A DNA stretch of 64,000 nucleotides from Xestospongia muta (taxonomy: Eukaryota > Porifera > Demospongiae > Haplosclerida > Petrosiidae), in assembly GCA_963693285.1 (NCBI GenBank), contig OY848919.1, positions 9,295,461 through 9,359,460 of the forward strand, given 5' to 3'. The notes below the pieces were generated by a model that had not been told where the DNA came from, searched no databases, and saw only the letters and a program-made list of their open reading frames with translations. Positions 35,880 to 49,200 of this stretch are shown here, piece by piece. Both the position numbers and the translations under genes were made by a program. Numbering within the stretch: position 1 is the first letter of the stretch; every line of letters starts with the position of its first letter.

Positions 35880-36239
35880 ATTTACTTCCTTACTCAGCAG
35901 TCAACCGTATAATTGACTCCCCCAATCATAATTATATTACAGGCAAAGCCATGAATCTTATCATTCTAATAACCCCATTCCTAGACTCTAGAAAGAGAAT
36001 CTTATTCAACAGTGCGAATCGTATGCAAAATAATAAAAAAATAAGAATAAAATAATACAATCTAAACTATAAATGGAAGATAAGGCTATCATTAGAGAAG
36101 TGATACTATTGACTAGTGTACAATTTAAATTCACATTGGTGTCATAAATATAGCTTTCTGTGAAATCATAATCTACTTTGGCATATGAAACGAAAATTTA
36201 GAATTCTTCTGGTGTAAAAAATTCAAAATAGTTTTACTA
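35880..36239. other. Upstream region of gene 4, no gene seen
   Basis: Contains ccaatca at 35920-35930 (an inverted CCAAT-type sequence relative to gene 4), otherwise featureless AT-rich sequence. Confidence 0.4.
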
Positions 36240-37180
36240 ATTGATGAACTGATAATAGTTTGAGAATGAGAGAATTGTAGAACGTACAGCAGAGGTTACA
36301 GGTGTATCAATAAGAAGTGTGCGTAACATTGATAATGAATATATTTCTCAAGAAGGTAAATTACTGACTCTTGTTAAATGATACACAACATCTAGGGTAC
36401 GAGTAAATCCAGACTCTTTTAATAAAGAAGTAATAGGACGTACTGTTCATAGCTTTTACACACAACAACAATATCCCATATTGACTACTATTTTAGCTAA
36501 ATTGAAAGAGGATGGTGTTTTTGGAGGTGGTACGTTTTGTCTATGGAAGGTTCTGTGAGAGTTGGGGTTTTCATACAAGAAAAGAGACAATAAACAATAC
36601 ATATATGAACAACATAATATACTGGAACAAAGACATACATGCAAACGATACGTAAACTAAGAAATGACAACAGGACAATAATCTATACTGACATAACATG
36701 GGTAAACACACATCACTGTAAAGAACATATTTGGGTAGACGTTGATGGTAAACAAAGATGGAAGGTGCCAAGTGGGAAAGGTCAATGATTGATTGTGGTT
36801 CAGTGGAAGGTTGGGTTCCTGGTGTAGACTTGGTTTTTAGATCTAAGACAAACTCAGCAGACTATCATGATGAAATGAACTGAGAACACTTTATAGAATG
36901 GTTTGCACAACAGCTACTTCCGAAATTCCACCTACATCTGTGATAGTTTTAGACAATCCTTCGTACCATAACAAACAAAAGGACAAACCTCCAACAACTG
37001 CAAACAGAAAAGATGATATTAAAAGATAGTTAGACGAACATAGCATAGAATATGATTACAAGGACTTTAAAAAGACATTTCTACAGAAAGTAAAACAACA
37101 CAGACCATCACCTTTGTACCTTACAATGTATTACCACTGTCGTAACTTTTATAATCTTTTGGTTATCGAAGTCTAAATTC
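36240..37180 (+). mobile_element. Dead Tc1/IS630-like DDE transposase
   Basis: Fragments in shifting + frames give an HTH-like stretch (AEVTGVSIRSVRNIDNEY), then GFSYKKRDNKQYI and EQRHTCKRY, the first catalytic block YTDITWVN, WKVPSGKGQ, GWVPGVDLVFRSKTNSADYH, and the second catalytic block VIVLDNPSYHN. HSIEYDYKDFKKTFLQKVKQ follows. These match the DDE_3 superfamily in order. The third catalytic acid region is missing, and there are at least six stops or frameshifts. Terminal inverted repeats were not found. Confidence 0.85.
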
Positions 37181-37530
37181 AGTAATACTTCTGTTTGTAT
37201 TCATTCTCATACACAATAGTCATATTCAATTTATTTTACCTATCTATATGATTAAACTTTTACAGTTAGAATGTATTTCTTACCGTACTGGTTTCTCTCT
37301 TCAAGCAGCAACCATTTTGTTGATTAACGAAATTCACGAGATCACATATTCACATTCCTCGTGGTCAATGGCATCTCCTATACTTTGCTTATGGAAAGTA
37401 CAACAAATTTTGTTCTTGTGGGTCGTATTCATATAAAAATGACATCAAAAGAACCGGATGGTCGTCAGGAGACCACCTGACTTTGAAATTTTGAATTTGG
37501 TCGAGTTATTAGAAAGTTATGATAATTTTT

Positions 37531-38294
37531 CTACCGGCAAGGTGAACGCGAACAGACTATAGTAATAAGTTGATCAGCATTAAATTGAAGTAATAATTTG
37601 ATGATCTTGAAGTGAATATTTTGACATGCTATTATAATAACTGTGTAACCATCATCTTTTTGTTTACTAGGATTAGCCCCAGTTTGGAGTAGATAGTTGA
37701 CTATAGTGTAGGAGTTTGTATCACATGCTAGCATCAATGCAGTGTAGCCAGTGTTATTTTTAATGTTAGGATTAGCTTCAGCTAATATTAATACTTGTAC
37801 AACTTGTTCATACCCTCCTTTACTAGCTAGCATTAGTGCTGTACAACCCTCTTCATTTTGATAATTGATGTTATCAATTAAGTTAAGCAAGAATTGAACA
37901 GCTTCATCTTCACCAAGTCTTGAAGCCTCTAGTAATGTTTAGTCAAAAAAAATTGTTTTTGTTCTTCTTCTTTCAAGATAGCTTGACCATCAATAGTCAG
38001 TTCAAAGATACCAATGAGTGATGCAAATTCTTTCTTTAGAGTAGCTATTTCCAAGATATAGTCTAACTTTGATTGAGGTACAAGTAGAGTAACATATACT
38101 GACCCTTCCTCCACTTGTATATGAGTCATTCTCTGATGGAACATGTGATTAACAAGTGTTTTAAAGTTCTCCAACGTTTTCTTCCCCCATTGATGATTAA
38201 GTTTGATAACCACTTCACAAGTAATAGATGTGACTTCTGGATTTGGTATCAATGCTTCTTCAACTGCATTCTTGAAGAAAAGTATATATTGCAA
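37531..38294 (-). pseudogene. Ankyrin-repeat gene fragment with its N-terminal domain
   Basis: 38294-37932 reads EVVIKLNHQWGKKTLENFK then VEEGSVYVTLLVPQSKLDYI and ELTIDGQAILKEEE. This is a recurrent N-terminal module of sponge ankyrin proteins as I recall them. A frame break near 37935 (TTTTTTTT run) separates it from LLEASRLGEDEAVQFLLN and about three ankyrin repeats (EEGCTALMLASKGGYEQVV; NTGYTALMLACDTNSY; DDGYTVIIIACQN). The repeats stop abruptly at about 37545. It is truncated at both ends. Confidence 0.65.
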
Positions 38295-38329
38295 ATTCTC
38301 TAATCATATTATAGATCTCATTGAAGGAG

Positions 38330-39555
38330 TTATGTAACATTTATTATTCAATACACTGGATTGATTTATTATGAAGAAAAAGATGATGATTGGATTGTTA
38401 CTTTATTTGTAGTGAACGACCTTGAAAATCATTTAGAGGTGACAATAGTTCATCACCAAAAGTTAACTTTCATTAAATTCAAGATATTGTTATCATTATA
38501 TTATTTTATAGTTTATCAAAAAGAATTGTGAAAGCTCTGATACTGAATATTCCATTCATTTTAATTTTGTTAATGAAAATGGATTCATTGAACTTGTTTT
38601 TCAACAAGAACCACCTCCAGGATGGTGTATTAAACCAATTATTAAGCCATGCAAGGTTTGATATATTAGCCAATTATTTGAGAAAATACCCATTTTTAAA
38701 ATAGTTATAGGAGAATGATATTGATAAGTTTGGCTCATCTCTTAGTTCCCAACTACCATCATGTCAGTTTCTTATACATACTGATGATAGTCCAGATACT
38801 TTTGAGTATTTAGTATATCCTGTTGAAGTAAAGGGTATAACGCCTCTAATGAATATAATAATTCATCAAAAAAGATCGGGTATGACCTAGTATGATAAAC
38901 TATTACTTCTTATGATTATTATAAATATAGCTTTGACATAGTTACTAACTGTTTATGTACTAATATGTATCAATTTTGTAATAATAACCATGGTCCAGTA
39001 TCTCATCATTGTAGTTCTAACAATTAGCAATACACGAATAGTCCATAGTCCATTTAATGCAATGATATTATTAATGAAAAACTCTACATGATGTTTGCTT
39101 TATTGTATCAAATAATTTATTACATACATTCAACCTGTATAACCATATATTGGTGAAATCAACTTATCAATTTGATATATTGTGCTCAATAGATATTGAC
39201 AACAGGGAAATATGGAGGTTAATTAGGAAGGCTCTCATAAAGAATTATGCTGATCTGTATGACTTGTTAAAACCTTTAATAGCAGATCTAGCTAATGAAA
39301 TGTTTGCTGTTGGTCTTATTAGTAATGATGTACTAAACAAACCTACCTACAGTGACATCATTGGTGACTTCCTGAAAAGAATAAATTTTATGAAAAATCA
39401 CACTGAATTACAAGAACATGTAAAGTAGTTTTTAATGATTTTAAACAATCTAGGTGGTCAATGTGCACATGTCTAACACCCTTCAAGTTGAGTCGACTGA
39501 AATAATAAAAGGAGAACTACATATTGAACTAAACTTCATGGTAGATTATAGTTGA
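38330..39555 (+). pseudogene. Broken UPA-like plus helical-module gene fragment (copy 1)
   Basis: Homologues of A1 exons 12-14 lie at about 38330-38438, 38512-38655 and 38711-38879, and a helical-module exon lies at 39193-39428. The first exon has a TGA just upstream in the needed frame. The third has lost TTA TGG to TTA TAG, although a shifted acceptor would restore frame. The helical exon has an internal TAG (39426) and a 2-nt deletion near 39473. No ATG exon or GTPase is attached. Paired with 54954-56178. Confidence 0.75.
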
Positions 39556-39894
39556 TAAAATATAGCTGTAAATTTAGCTGACATCATGTTGTTGTTAGTG
39601 TTGTTGTTGTTCTTATAAGCACTGAGATTTAAATAGCAAAAAAGCTGAATAAAACATACTGTCTTATTATTACTGTGATGTTACAAGCTCCAGCCTCACT
39701 CAGAGCATGCAGACAGCCACACCCTTTTGAGAAGTATACATAAACTAAGTGAATTAAACTGCTAGGATTAGTTTAACATTATTATTTGTTTAAAAGATTG
39801 ATTCTGATGTGTTTTCCAAGTAGATATTAGCTGTTTAAAAGATATTTTAAATACTCTGAGACTTGTCTCACTTAACCAAGCTCACTTAACATTA

Positions 39895-41013
39895 GCACAG
39901 TATTGTGTGGCTCATCCTGTTATTACGCCATCATGTCAATTTGGTGTGGAAGCAGCTTTCAAAATCTTACAAACACACTATCATACAAATAAGTTTATAT
40001 CCTCATATAGTGCTAGTTCGTTGAAAAAGAATGGGGTTAAATATCAGAAAGGAACATGTGCCATTGTTGGAAGAAATGCTGATGAATTATTGATTTTTGC
40101 TTTAATAGTCAATGTGTATATAATGCAGTATGAGACTCTCTTGGAAGTAAAAACTCTTGAGACTATTGAATTTGATGACCATTTTTCTTGTCTTTATTTT
40201 ACACGAAAAAGCTGATCCTAATGTATTTGTTTGGTCTAGTCAATTATATGATTATTATGTGTATGGACTTTATACACAACCAGTGCTAAAAACAGAGCTT
40301 GCTACTTTTCCAAAAAATATTTTCCTTAAATACAATGTTTTTAAATGTTAATGATGATTGTGATATAACAACAGAAGTTAACTGTAGCATAATTTGGACA
40401 AAATCCATATGTCATGCTTTTCACTGTTAGTATGGTGGTGTTTCCTGAACACTGGTCTGCTAGTTGCATTAATGTCAGCCACACAAAATGGTGTAAATAC
40501 AAACGTCTAGAATGAACCAATTTATATATTAAGTTATGAGCATGTGAACATATTGATAACAAAAGATTGGGAGTACAGATGAAAAATGTGATGTATCTCT
40601 CACACACAGGCAATGCAGAAATGCTTTAGATTTCTCTTAACTTCTCAACTATCACTATCTCAACATAAGTATAGTCAATTAATGTAATAATTCATAATAA
40701 AAGTAGCTATACAATTTGTAGCAGATTTACAGTTTTTTTGAAACATAAAATTGAAAAGCAGAAAAAGTTGTTTGGAGTTTTAGAGGACCAGTTGAGTCTT
40801 TAAAGTGCTATTATCCTGGACTGGCAAAGGAGAGCTATAGATGTCACAATCATTCACGGATTTAGTGATATTGCTGTTACAAGAAAACGTCAGGTCTGTG
40901 TTCTGTTCTCCTGGATCAATAGCCAGTACTGCATTACTATATCCAATGTTGTCTTAGTATACCAATATTAATTGAAGCAGCATGAGTAAAAATAGGAACA
41001 GTAGCATTATCAC
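39895..41013. repeat. Segmental duplication, 5' portion (copy 2)
   Basis: Partner of 1-1195, with the same decayed ORFs. It lacks the second arm of the 763-837 palindrome. It abuts the end of the 38280-39880 duplicated block. Confidence 0.75.
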
Positions 41014-43164
41014 AATATATAGATATATAATTTCTACAGACTTATGGTACTGGCTATAAGATGGTTCTAAAAATGAGGATATAAAACTATATGTTGCTCT
41101 ATACTAAAGTACATGCAATGTCTATTACATATACTGATGAACACTCACGTCTAGTTGTTTTCCAGTGAAGTTTACTCAGTCTTTATGCCCTGTTCTATTG
41201 GAGTGCTCTTGTAATATTAGAATTCAAGTTGTTCTGAACATTTATGTTTCAGTTGTGAGTAGTAAAAGTCATAATGTTAATATGAATAAAATTGACTAAT
41301 TTTAAAAAATGCTTACTAATCATAGCTATTTCATAGTCCACATGTGCAGTCAGTGTAAATACTAAACTAATAAAAATACTCAGTAACAATTAAATTTCAT
41401 AGCTATTTTTATAAGGAACATTTGGTATGGCTTGTAAATTTGCTAAAATTACTGCACACTCCACTCAAATGTTTCAAATTGCTAAGCTTTACCTTGAAAT
41501 AAATTCTGCTTCTTTAATTTAGATACTTAATACAAACAGCACAATCAGTCCAGCAATACTCCTTGACACTGTAGCACTGTAACTATTAGATATGTACTAG
41601 TTTGGCTTGTTAACACTCAATGCTTACTACATGGATGAGGATTACAGTACTTGGTTTGTATTCCATTAAAGTTAGCAGCACATATTTGTAGGCAGATCTT
41701 AAAAACATGGTATGTGTTGCTGCATTCAACACACATGCCTCATTCTCTATACTCTGTTGAAGTTAGCAGTGCATTCCCAAGGTACTAAATAACCATGCCT
41801 TATTAAATATTTGTGGTTTCAAATTTTTGATTGTGTGAAGCTGGAGCCGCAGTATATCAATATACTTAAAATAACAATATGAAAAAATGATAAAATGATA
41901 GCCAATTCATTTCAAAAACTTTGTATTATAAATTTAACATTTCAATTTTCATATTTTCTTAAAAACAGCTTTTGTAGCTTGAAATTGCTAGCATAAATAA
42001 TAATTGAGAAACTAACAGTCCCTTGCCTCCAGCAAAATTCATCCTTAATTCTTTACACAAGATCATTTTGTACACCAGTCTAAAAAATAAATTAAATTTA
42101 GTTACTGTAATCATTTACATGAATTTCATTGCTGAGTTGAAACAATCAGCTTAAGTTAAACTCATAGAGACAAGCTTCACATTCTTATGTGCTAATTCAT
42201 AATCTTAATGGTTTGCCACATACAACAATGACATTATTCACTGTGTAAAACTGCTGAATATACATTTATTACAATAGTTCACAAGAGAATGACTCAATAG
42301 TCAGCAATTAATAAGAGAATATGTACGAGAAAAAGAACAAAATGCCTTATTGGTAGGTGGGAAAGACACACCAGTATCAACATATTGTTGACATTGATTG
42401 ATTTACTGAAAACAATATTAAAGGATTTGCTGATGTAATAAGAAAGGCAGACATCTTATTATACATAAAAAGGAACAAACTATATATATTTGACTACTTC
42501 ATGTTGCATTCATATTCAAGGTAACTTAATTAAATAAAGACAATACCTCATGTGTCAACATCATTCTTCTGTTTAGAATATCAAAGAACTTCAGGAGATA
42601 GACCAGATAAAATCAGTAGTGACCTCTACTACTGCAGCCTAGCCAGAGTAGAAGACAATTTCATAACCATATACCTGCACCTAAAAAAGAGATCAAAGTG
42701 ATATGATGAGTAAGTAATGTTTTCATTATTTTAAAAATTGTAGAAATTCTACACAAAATTGTTTAAAGGCAGTTTTTCAAACCACAGAAAACAGGAAGTT
42801 TTGATCAGTCACTCACAGTTATACAATGTAAGGACTGCTACTATTTTCTCTTAAAAATAGAACTAATGTAATATCTTATAGGGAAACAACTGATGCTGAT
42901 GTTCTACTGACGTTTTTATCTAAAGGTAAGTCCTAAAAGATGCCTGCAGTTGGCATGATGGAACAAAACAAAACCCACAGACCTTCAGATTTCTCATATT
43001 CAGATTTCCTTGTATATAGCAGTGTCAAGTGATGATGGGACATTCATTAGGCTTCTGCAGCACCGAGGTTTTAAAATCCGCCTACAAAATATGTGTTGCT
43101 AATTTCAACAGAGGTCTCATGAACTTTGTAGAAGATTTCATGAAGCGGTGCAAACCTGTCCTCT
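41014..43164. other. Non-coding duplicated stretch (copy 2)
   Basis: Collinear with 2425-4430. A segment of about 110 bp at 42532-42640 is absent from copy 1. No gene seen apart from the conserved 44-nt splice-bounded segment at 42882-42925. Confidence 0.5.
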
Positions 43165-43279
43165 AAGTGAGCTCCACCCTAATTAAAAATAAACTTACTG
43201 AGCCTGCGCAGATTGCTTGAACATCCTATCCACCCCTTTGGCTTTTTCAGCTAAAACATAATCCTCTTTTAGCAATATC
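43165..43279 (+). promoter_or_regulatory. Candidate promoter of gene A2
   Basis: Same order as upstream of A1: ctccaccct box, actgagcctgcgcagattg, ctatccacccctttgg, then cctcttttagcaatat and the ATG. The TATAAAA of A1 is changed to TAAAACA here. Confidence 0.4.
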
Positions 43280-46200
43280 ATGACTGAACAAGACGATGTA
43301 CATGTTGAATTATGTAAGTGTCTTTAAACTCTTACTGTATAACTGATCTGTATGTCAAAACATATCCATTTACCTCTTATGTTTGATATGGGAGGGGCTC
43401 AGGAAACCTTAACCACCCAATATTTTGTATTATATCTATTTTAATTGTCATCAATATAATATGATAATTAATTTATTTTGAAGATATATCTTCTGATGAT
43501 GATGAAGAAGACGCTTTTGTAGATGCTCTGGAAGATCTACCTACTTCTGACGATAAAAGAATCATTTCCGGTATACTATATTGTATGTAAATATTAGCTT
43601 TATTATAAATATTATATAGAGACTACGTTAGTAAAAGACAATGATGACACAACTAGACTCCAACCAATATTGCTATCACCTTATGATAACAGGTATATAG
43701 CTCAAGTGGTGTATGAACAGGTAGATGACAGGGAATGGAAAATGCACTTTATAGTAGGTAAACATTTAAATGGTTTACTAGAGGTGAGTATGTAGACTGT
43801 ATAAAGTAATTAATAAAGATTGTTATTCTACAGTATATAAAGACCAGTCTTCCGCATAATGTTGATAGAGATGTGCATCTCAATTTCTCATTTCAAGATA
43901 GTGATGGTTATATTGAATTAGTTATTGATGGAGAACAACGATATCCTTTTAATGGATGGAGTATTATTCCTCATTTAGCTCCTTTAAGGGTATGTATACT
44001 AGTATATGTGATACTTATAACATATAATGTATTACAAATATCTAAACATAGTATAGACAGGTTTGTTATACTATATGTATGCTAATATATATGATACTTA
44101 TAATGTATACATTTATATTACAGATATCGAAAAGGGATGTAGACATGTTTGCTGCTCAGTCTCCTCCATCTTTCTGTTCTATATTGATAACAATATCTGT
44201 TGAACCTGGACCTAATACAGTCACTACATTAAACTATTCTATATCATTTAAAGGAATCAAACCTGAAAACATGAAGATACCTATTATACAATCTATTAGT
44301 AATATTGATGATAGTAAGTAGCTATGTAAAACATATCATTTTCTTTTAAGACATGTTCAGAACATTAGCTAGTGAGAATATCTTTACTTCAAGATATATA
44401 GGTGTAGACTTGTTATCATATAATACTATTATATTACACAGTCAGTTGAGTCATTGGAATTATGTTATCTGATATAGACTAACCATCTCATTATATATAA
44501 TTTCTTCTCTCTGATATAATTACTAATAATGTCATGTTTTATGACATTATATATTATAATGTGTGTGATTGTCTGTTACATTGGCTTTGGTATGATATTA
44601 TAACTCAAAAACTGTTAGTCCTATACAATGACAATTGTTAAAACATTTTTTGTATCATATTTTGCTATTTTGAAGTATATCAATATAGAATAAGAAAGCC
44701 TACTCTCTTATAATAGGAATAGTGATGTAGTACGTCTTTCTTTGCTTTTTAAATACAATGTACATACTTACTAGTAGTGTCCATGTCTTTATGTCTGTTT
44801 GCTTTGTTTCTCTGCTAGTAATAACAAAATGTAATAATTGTATTTCTATTGTTAAATATCATTAATTATTATACTTGTATATAATTATAAGTATTATTAT
44901 AATAATTGAAAGTATTCCATTCTCTCCTATTAGATACTGATATAAACAAGTTGAGACATGTTATTCGTAATGTCCTTGTAAAGCACTATACTTCATTACA
45001 TGAAATAAGTAGAAGTTGTCTACTGTCACTAGCTGCTCAGATGTATGCTGCTGATCTTATTAGCTCAGCAGTTCATCAGTCACCTTCATTTGATAGCATC
45101 ATTGATGAATATAAAGCAGGACTAAGTTTTATGAGTACTCTCCCTGAAATAGTGCACTACTGTGTTAAGTTCCTATCAATACTTACTAAAATAGGAGGTC
45201 CATGTGCTAGGGCTAGTCAAGTTATTCGAGAGCTCTGGATTAAAGATTGTAAAGCTGAATGTGGAGTAGAACTACAATTAGGTATGTGATTTAATTATAA
45301 TTATGAACAAAAGGATAACGATAGGGAAATTAAAACTGAAGGTATCTAAACAATTCTATTAATCTATTATTTTTACTAGCTCTGTATTCTCATTAATTAG
45401 TTTTATGTATCAGGCATATGGTAGTACTGTCTATGTAAGGATAGTATTATGTACTATCTTATTCTTCCATTTACAAAACAATAACTACAAAATTTGAAGC
45501 CTAATTGAAAATTTTTTACACAGAATGGTATGTTTTCACATGAGGTATCTGCTTTACTAGTCTAATTTTGAGCGCTTTTGACAACAAAAGTGGTAGTTTG
45601 AATTAGGGTTAGAAGTAGCCTCTAAGAGACACTATTTTTGTTAGTTAATATCATTTCATATGGAAAAATAGAGTCATTAATGGATTAATTTGTATTCTTT
45701 TCTATCACGAGACCTGTTCTAACTTGTATTCTAGTCTGGTGAGACCAGTTCCTTTGCTTAAACGAGGAGGTGCGGTATAAAAAAGCCCTACCCAGGGTAA
45801 ATTAATTAAGTTATGCCCTCGTGGCTTCACTATGTTTTATAAGCTGTAGTTGTTAACCAGTGCTTATCAGCACTAGATCAGAGTTACTAAGGGTGGGATT
45901 GGGAACATTTCCTTGACTTCGAAGGTGTCATATGCTTAGTTATAGCAAGATGGCTACTAGTTGTAATGAACCATGGCCATATGGCTAGGCTTAGTCAGCT
46001 AAATAGCATGTGTTTTGTATATAAAATAAGTTTTATAACATCCCATATGAACTGCCATTTTCATTTTGAATACACCTGCCATATTGTGCCCTGGGCACAC
46101 CCCATAAATGGTGAGCTGGATGTAAGTGTTTGTTATTATTGTTATACTGCACCTCCTCCTTTAAAGAGGAAGGCTCTGGTATTGCATTCCTGGGGAAGCC

Positions 46201-49200
46201 ATAAAGTATTGAACCTGTTTCTGGAAAACCACATTGTTTTTATAACCAAGTGTGGTTGTAAATTGTAATATAAGATGTACAAAGGAATTATTCCTTGCTG
46301 TTTCCTGCTGGAATATGGTTTTTTAACCTTTCTCATTTCATTAACCTCGCTGTGCATGGGTGCAAAGCTAGTTATTGATCCCATCAATAATTTGACCACA
46401 CCTTGTCCAATCTTAAATCTACATGTTACATGCACTCTACAGCATAGATTTACACTGGGTACCACAGTGAGGTTAAGCAATTTAGTGCATTTTTATTTGG
46501 TTTTGTGTTACATTTACTTTGTATTAATGCTCACTAAAAACATTATGTTTTTAGTCACACAGAGAGGAAGGAGCTGGATTAGCATATGAATACATATTAT
46601 AAAAATTAAAGGGTTAAAATTATTTATAGTACAATTGATCTTTCTTTAATAGTTGTATATATATTCTCATTTAGTATAATATATATTATATTATTTAATA
46701 CACTATGTAATTAATAATTATTAGTAGAAGACATGATAGTTATATTATTATTGTCCAGATCTTAATGGACCAGATAAAGAAAAGTTGAAATCCACTCTTA
46801 TGAAAAAGAAAGATATGACATGATAATTGTAATCAATTATTAATTTACTTCTGGAGTGATGAATAAAATAATCCATATAATGTAACTGCTGAGCACACAG
46901 TGATCAATGATTATTATTATTATTACAGCAACAGCAGTACTATTAAAACAATGTTAGGATGATGTTTACAAGTTATAATCTTGTTAATCACTGTCATTTT
47001 ATAACAAGTGTTTTTAGTATGCCTATAGTATAGTGAGAAGTATTTGTAATTGTAACTAAAGACTTAAATTATTGTGTCAGCCTTCTTCATGATAGTTCTA
47101 GTTAACATTGACTAATTGTAGTTAAAGATCAGCTTTTTATTAAATCCTAAGAGGGCACCTTCACCTAAGAAGTATTTGGCCTAGATTAAAGACCATAATG
47201 AAAAGTTTATATTTTCACACTTTATTAGTACTATGACTTCCTTTTGACCCTTATATTTATATAACCTTGATTTATTGTCACTCAATTACACACACCAATC
47301 ATAAATATTTTTACTCATAGTCACTTCTTTCACAGTTATGATGATAAATATTACAAAACATACTTAATTTCTTAATCAGAACATTTAATACCAACATAAC
47401 ATTGAAGAGGATTTAGTCACTGAAACTGTCTAACAGCTGTCAGAACATAGAGATAGGCTATAGAGCATTAAATATAACATTTTTCTTGCCACAAGGTTTA
47501 CACGTGATCTAATACCTTATTAATATATACACAAATTTAGTCAAATACTAGTATTATGCTGACAAGATCCATTATTGTGAAGACGGTTCCTGTTTATATA
47601 TTTTAGACTTTATATTTGTAATTTACATATTTTTTAATGTATTGATAGTACACAATCAATGTAAATACAGTGGATGGATATCAGGATACACAAACTGACA
47701 TCCAGACTATCAAGACACAACTCCATTTCAGCCCAATAATGTAGCTAGAAGCATTACTAATTGTAACTAAAGAGTTAAATTATTGTGTCAGTCTTCTTTA
47801 TGATAGAACTAGTTAAACATTGACTAATTGTAGTTAAAGATCAACTTTTTATTAAATCAAAATAGGGCACTTTTCCTAATAAATTCTTGACCTGTATTAA
47901 TGCCCAGACTGAAAACAAGTTTATATTTTCAAAGTTCAAAAGTAGTGGCATATCTTCAAACTTTAGGACAAAGATGATATAGGATAGCTACCATTATGTA
48001 AGATGTCTTGAGGTTGTTGGAAAGAGATATTGCTTGCAACAATTGATTCTACTGTCCCAACTTTGTGAGAGCAAACATCTGAAACATATATAGCTTATCA
48101 ATGCATTTGTATCTACAAAGAAGTGCATGTAGAGATATATAGAGAGGCCTGTGACATAGTATATGATTTATGTACATGTGTATGGAGTTTATATTCAATG
48201 TTATGATGATTTTTCTTTGATATGTTATTAACAGGTTCATTTTTTGTCTCTACTCACTAGATGGTACTCTGAACTCTTTTTTTGCTATACGAGCTTTAGT
48301 TCAATGTACAGACATTATTGTTGAGTCAGGTATTGATCCGTTTGTTCTGGCAAACAATCTCTTTGCAAAAAAAGTCATTTCTGACGATGTTTATGCGAGA
48401 GTGACAGGCATGCAAAGTAGATATTCCACTGTGGATTGTCTTTGTATGATACTTGATTATCTAAAGGATCACATTAGACATGATCTTAACATATTGATGA
48501 GTTTCCTGGATGTTTTGAGAGGTTTAGATCGAGATGACTTAGCTGATGTTATTTTATCAAAATATAACAGTTTTTGTAAGTTCTCACTAGTATTTATTAA
48601 AATATGTTAGTTAGTAGAGTTAGGTGTACTGTGAAGAGAGTTAAATGCACCAATTAATAAATAAGATTGACCTATGCAGTAATAATTATTGAATTATCAT
48701 TACCATAATGGCATAGTTTCTCTAACATTTTGTCATCACTGAAGAAATTTATGAATTTTTAGAGAAACTGCAGAACTATTAAAATGATATATTACATTTT
48801 AAGTACATATTGAAGTTGTATTAATTACATGATAGCTTACTATTATGACCTTAAATTATAGGAGATTTGAAATTATTCTTCTTAATGTAGGTATTCATAA
48901 TGAGGATCATGTCAAAGATTATTCTGGTGTGCTTAAAAGTGCTCTTAAAGAGGGACATGTCAAAGTTAAATGGACCAAACAGTCTATTTCTGGTCCTCCT
49001 GGAAGTGGAAAATCATCTTTTATGAAACTATTACTTAATGAAGATCCACCAGAATATCATCATAGCACTCCAGTAGTGGTAGTACCTGAAGTAAGAATGG
49101 TAACGACTACACCTCTCATAGTTGGCAAAGCTACCCAGTCCTTGATTAAGGTGGATATTGACTTACTAAAGGAGATGCTTGCTAAAGCCATAAAGGAAGG

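Noticed and set aside
45966..46589. Open frames of about 100 codons on both strands
   Set aside because: They lie across the 398-bp MITE and duplicated intron; the paralogous A1 intron does not keep them open.
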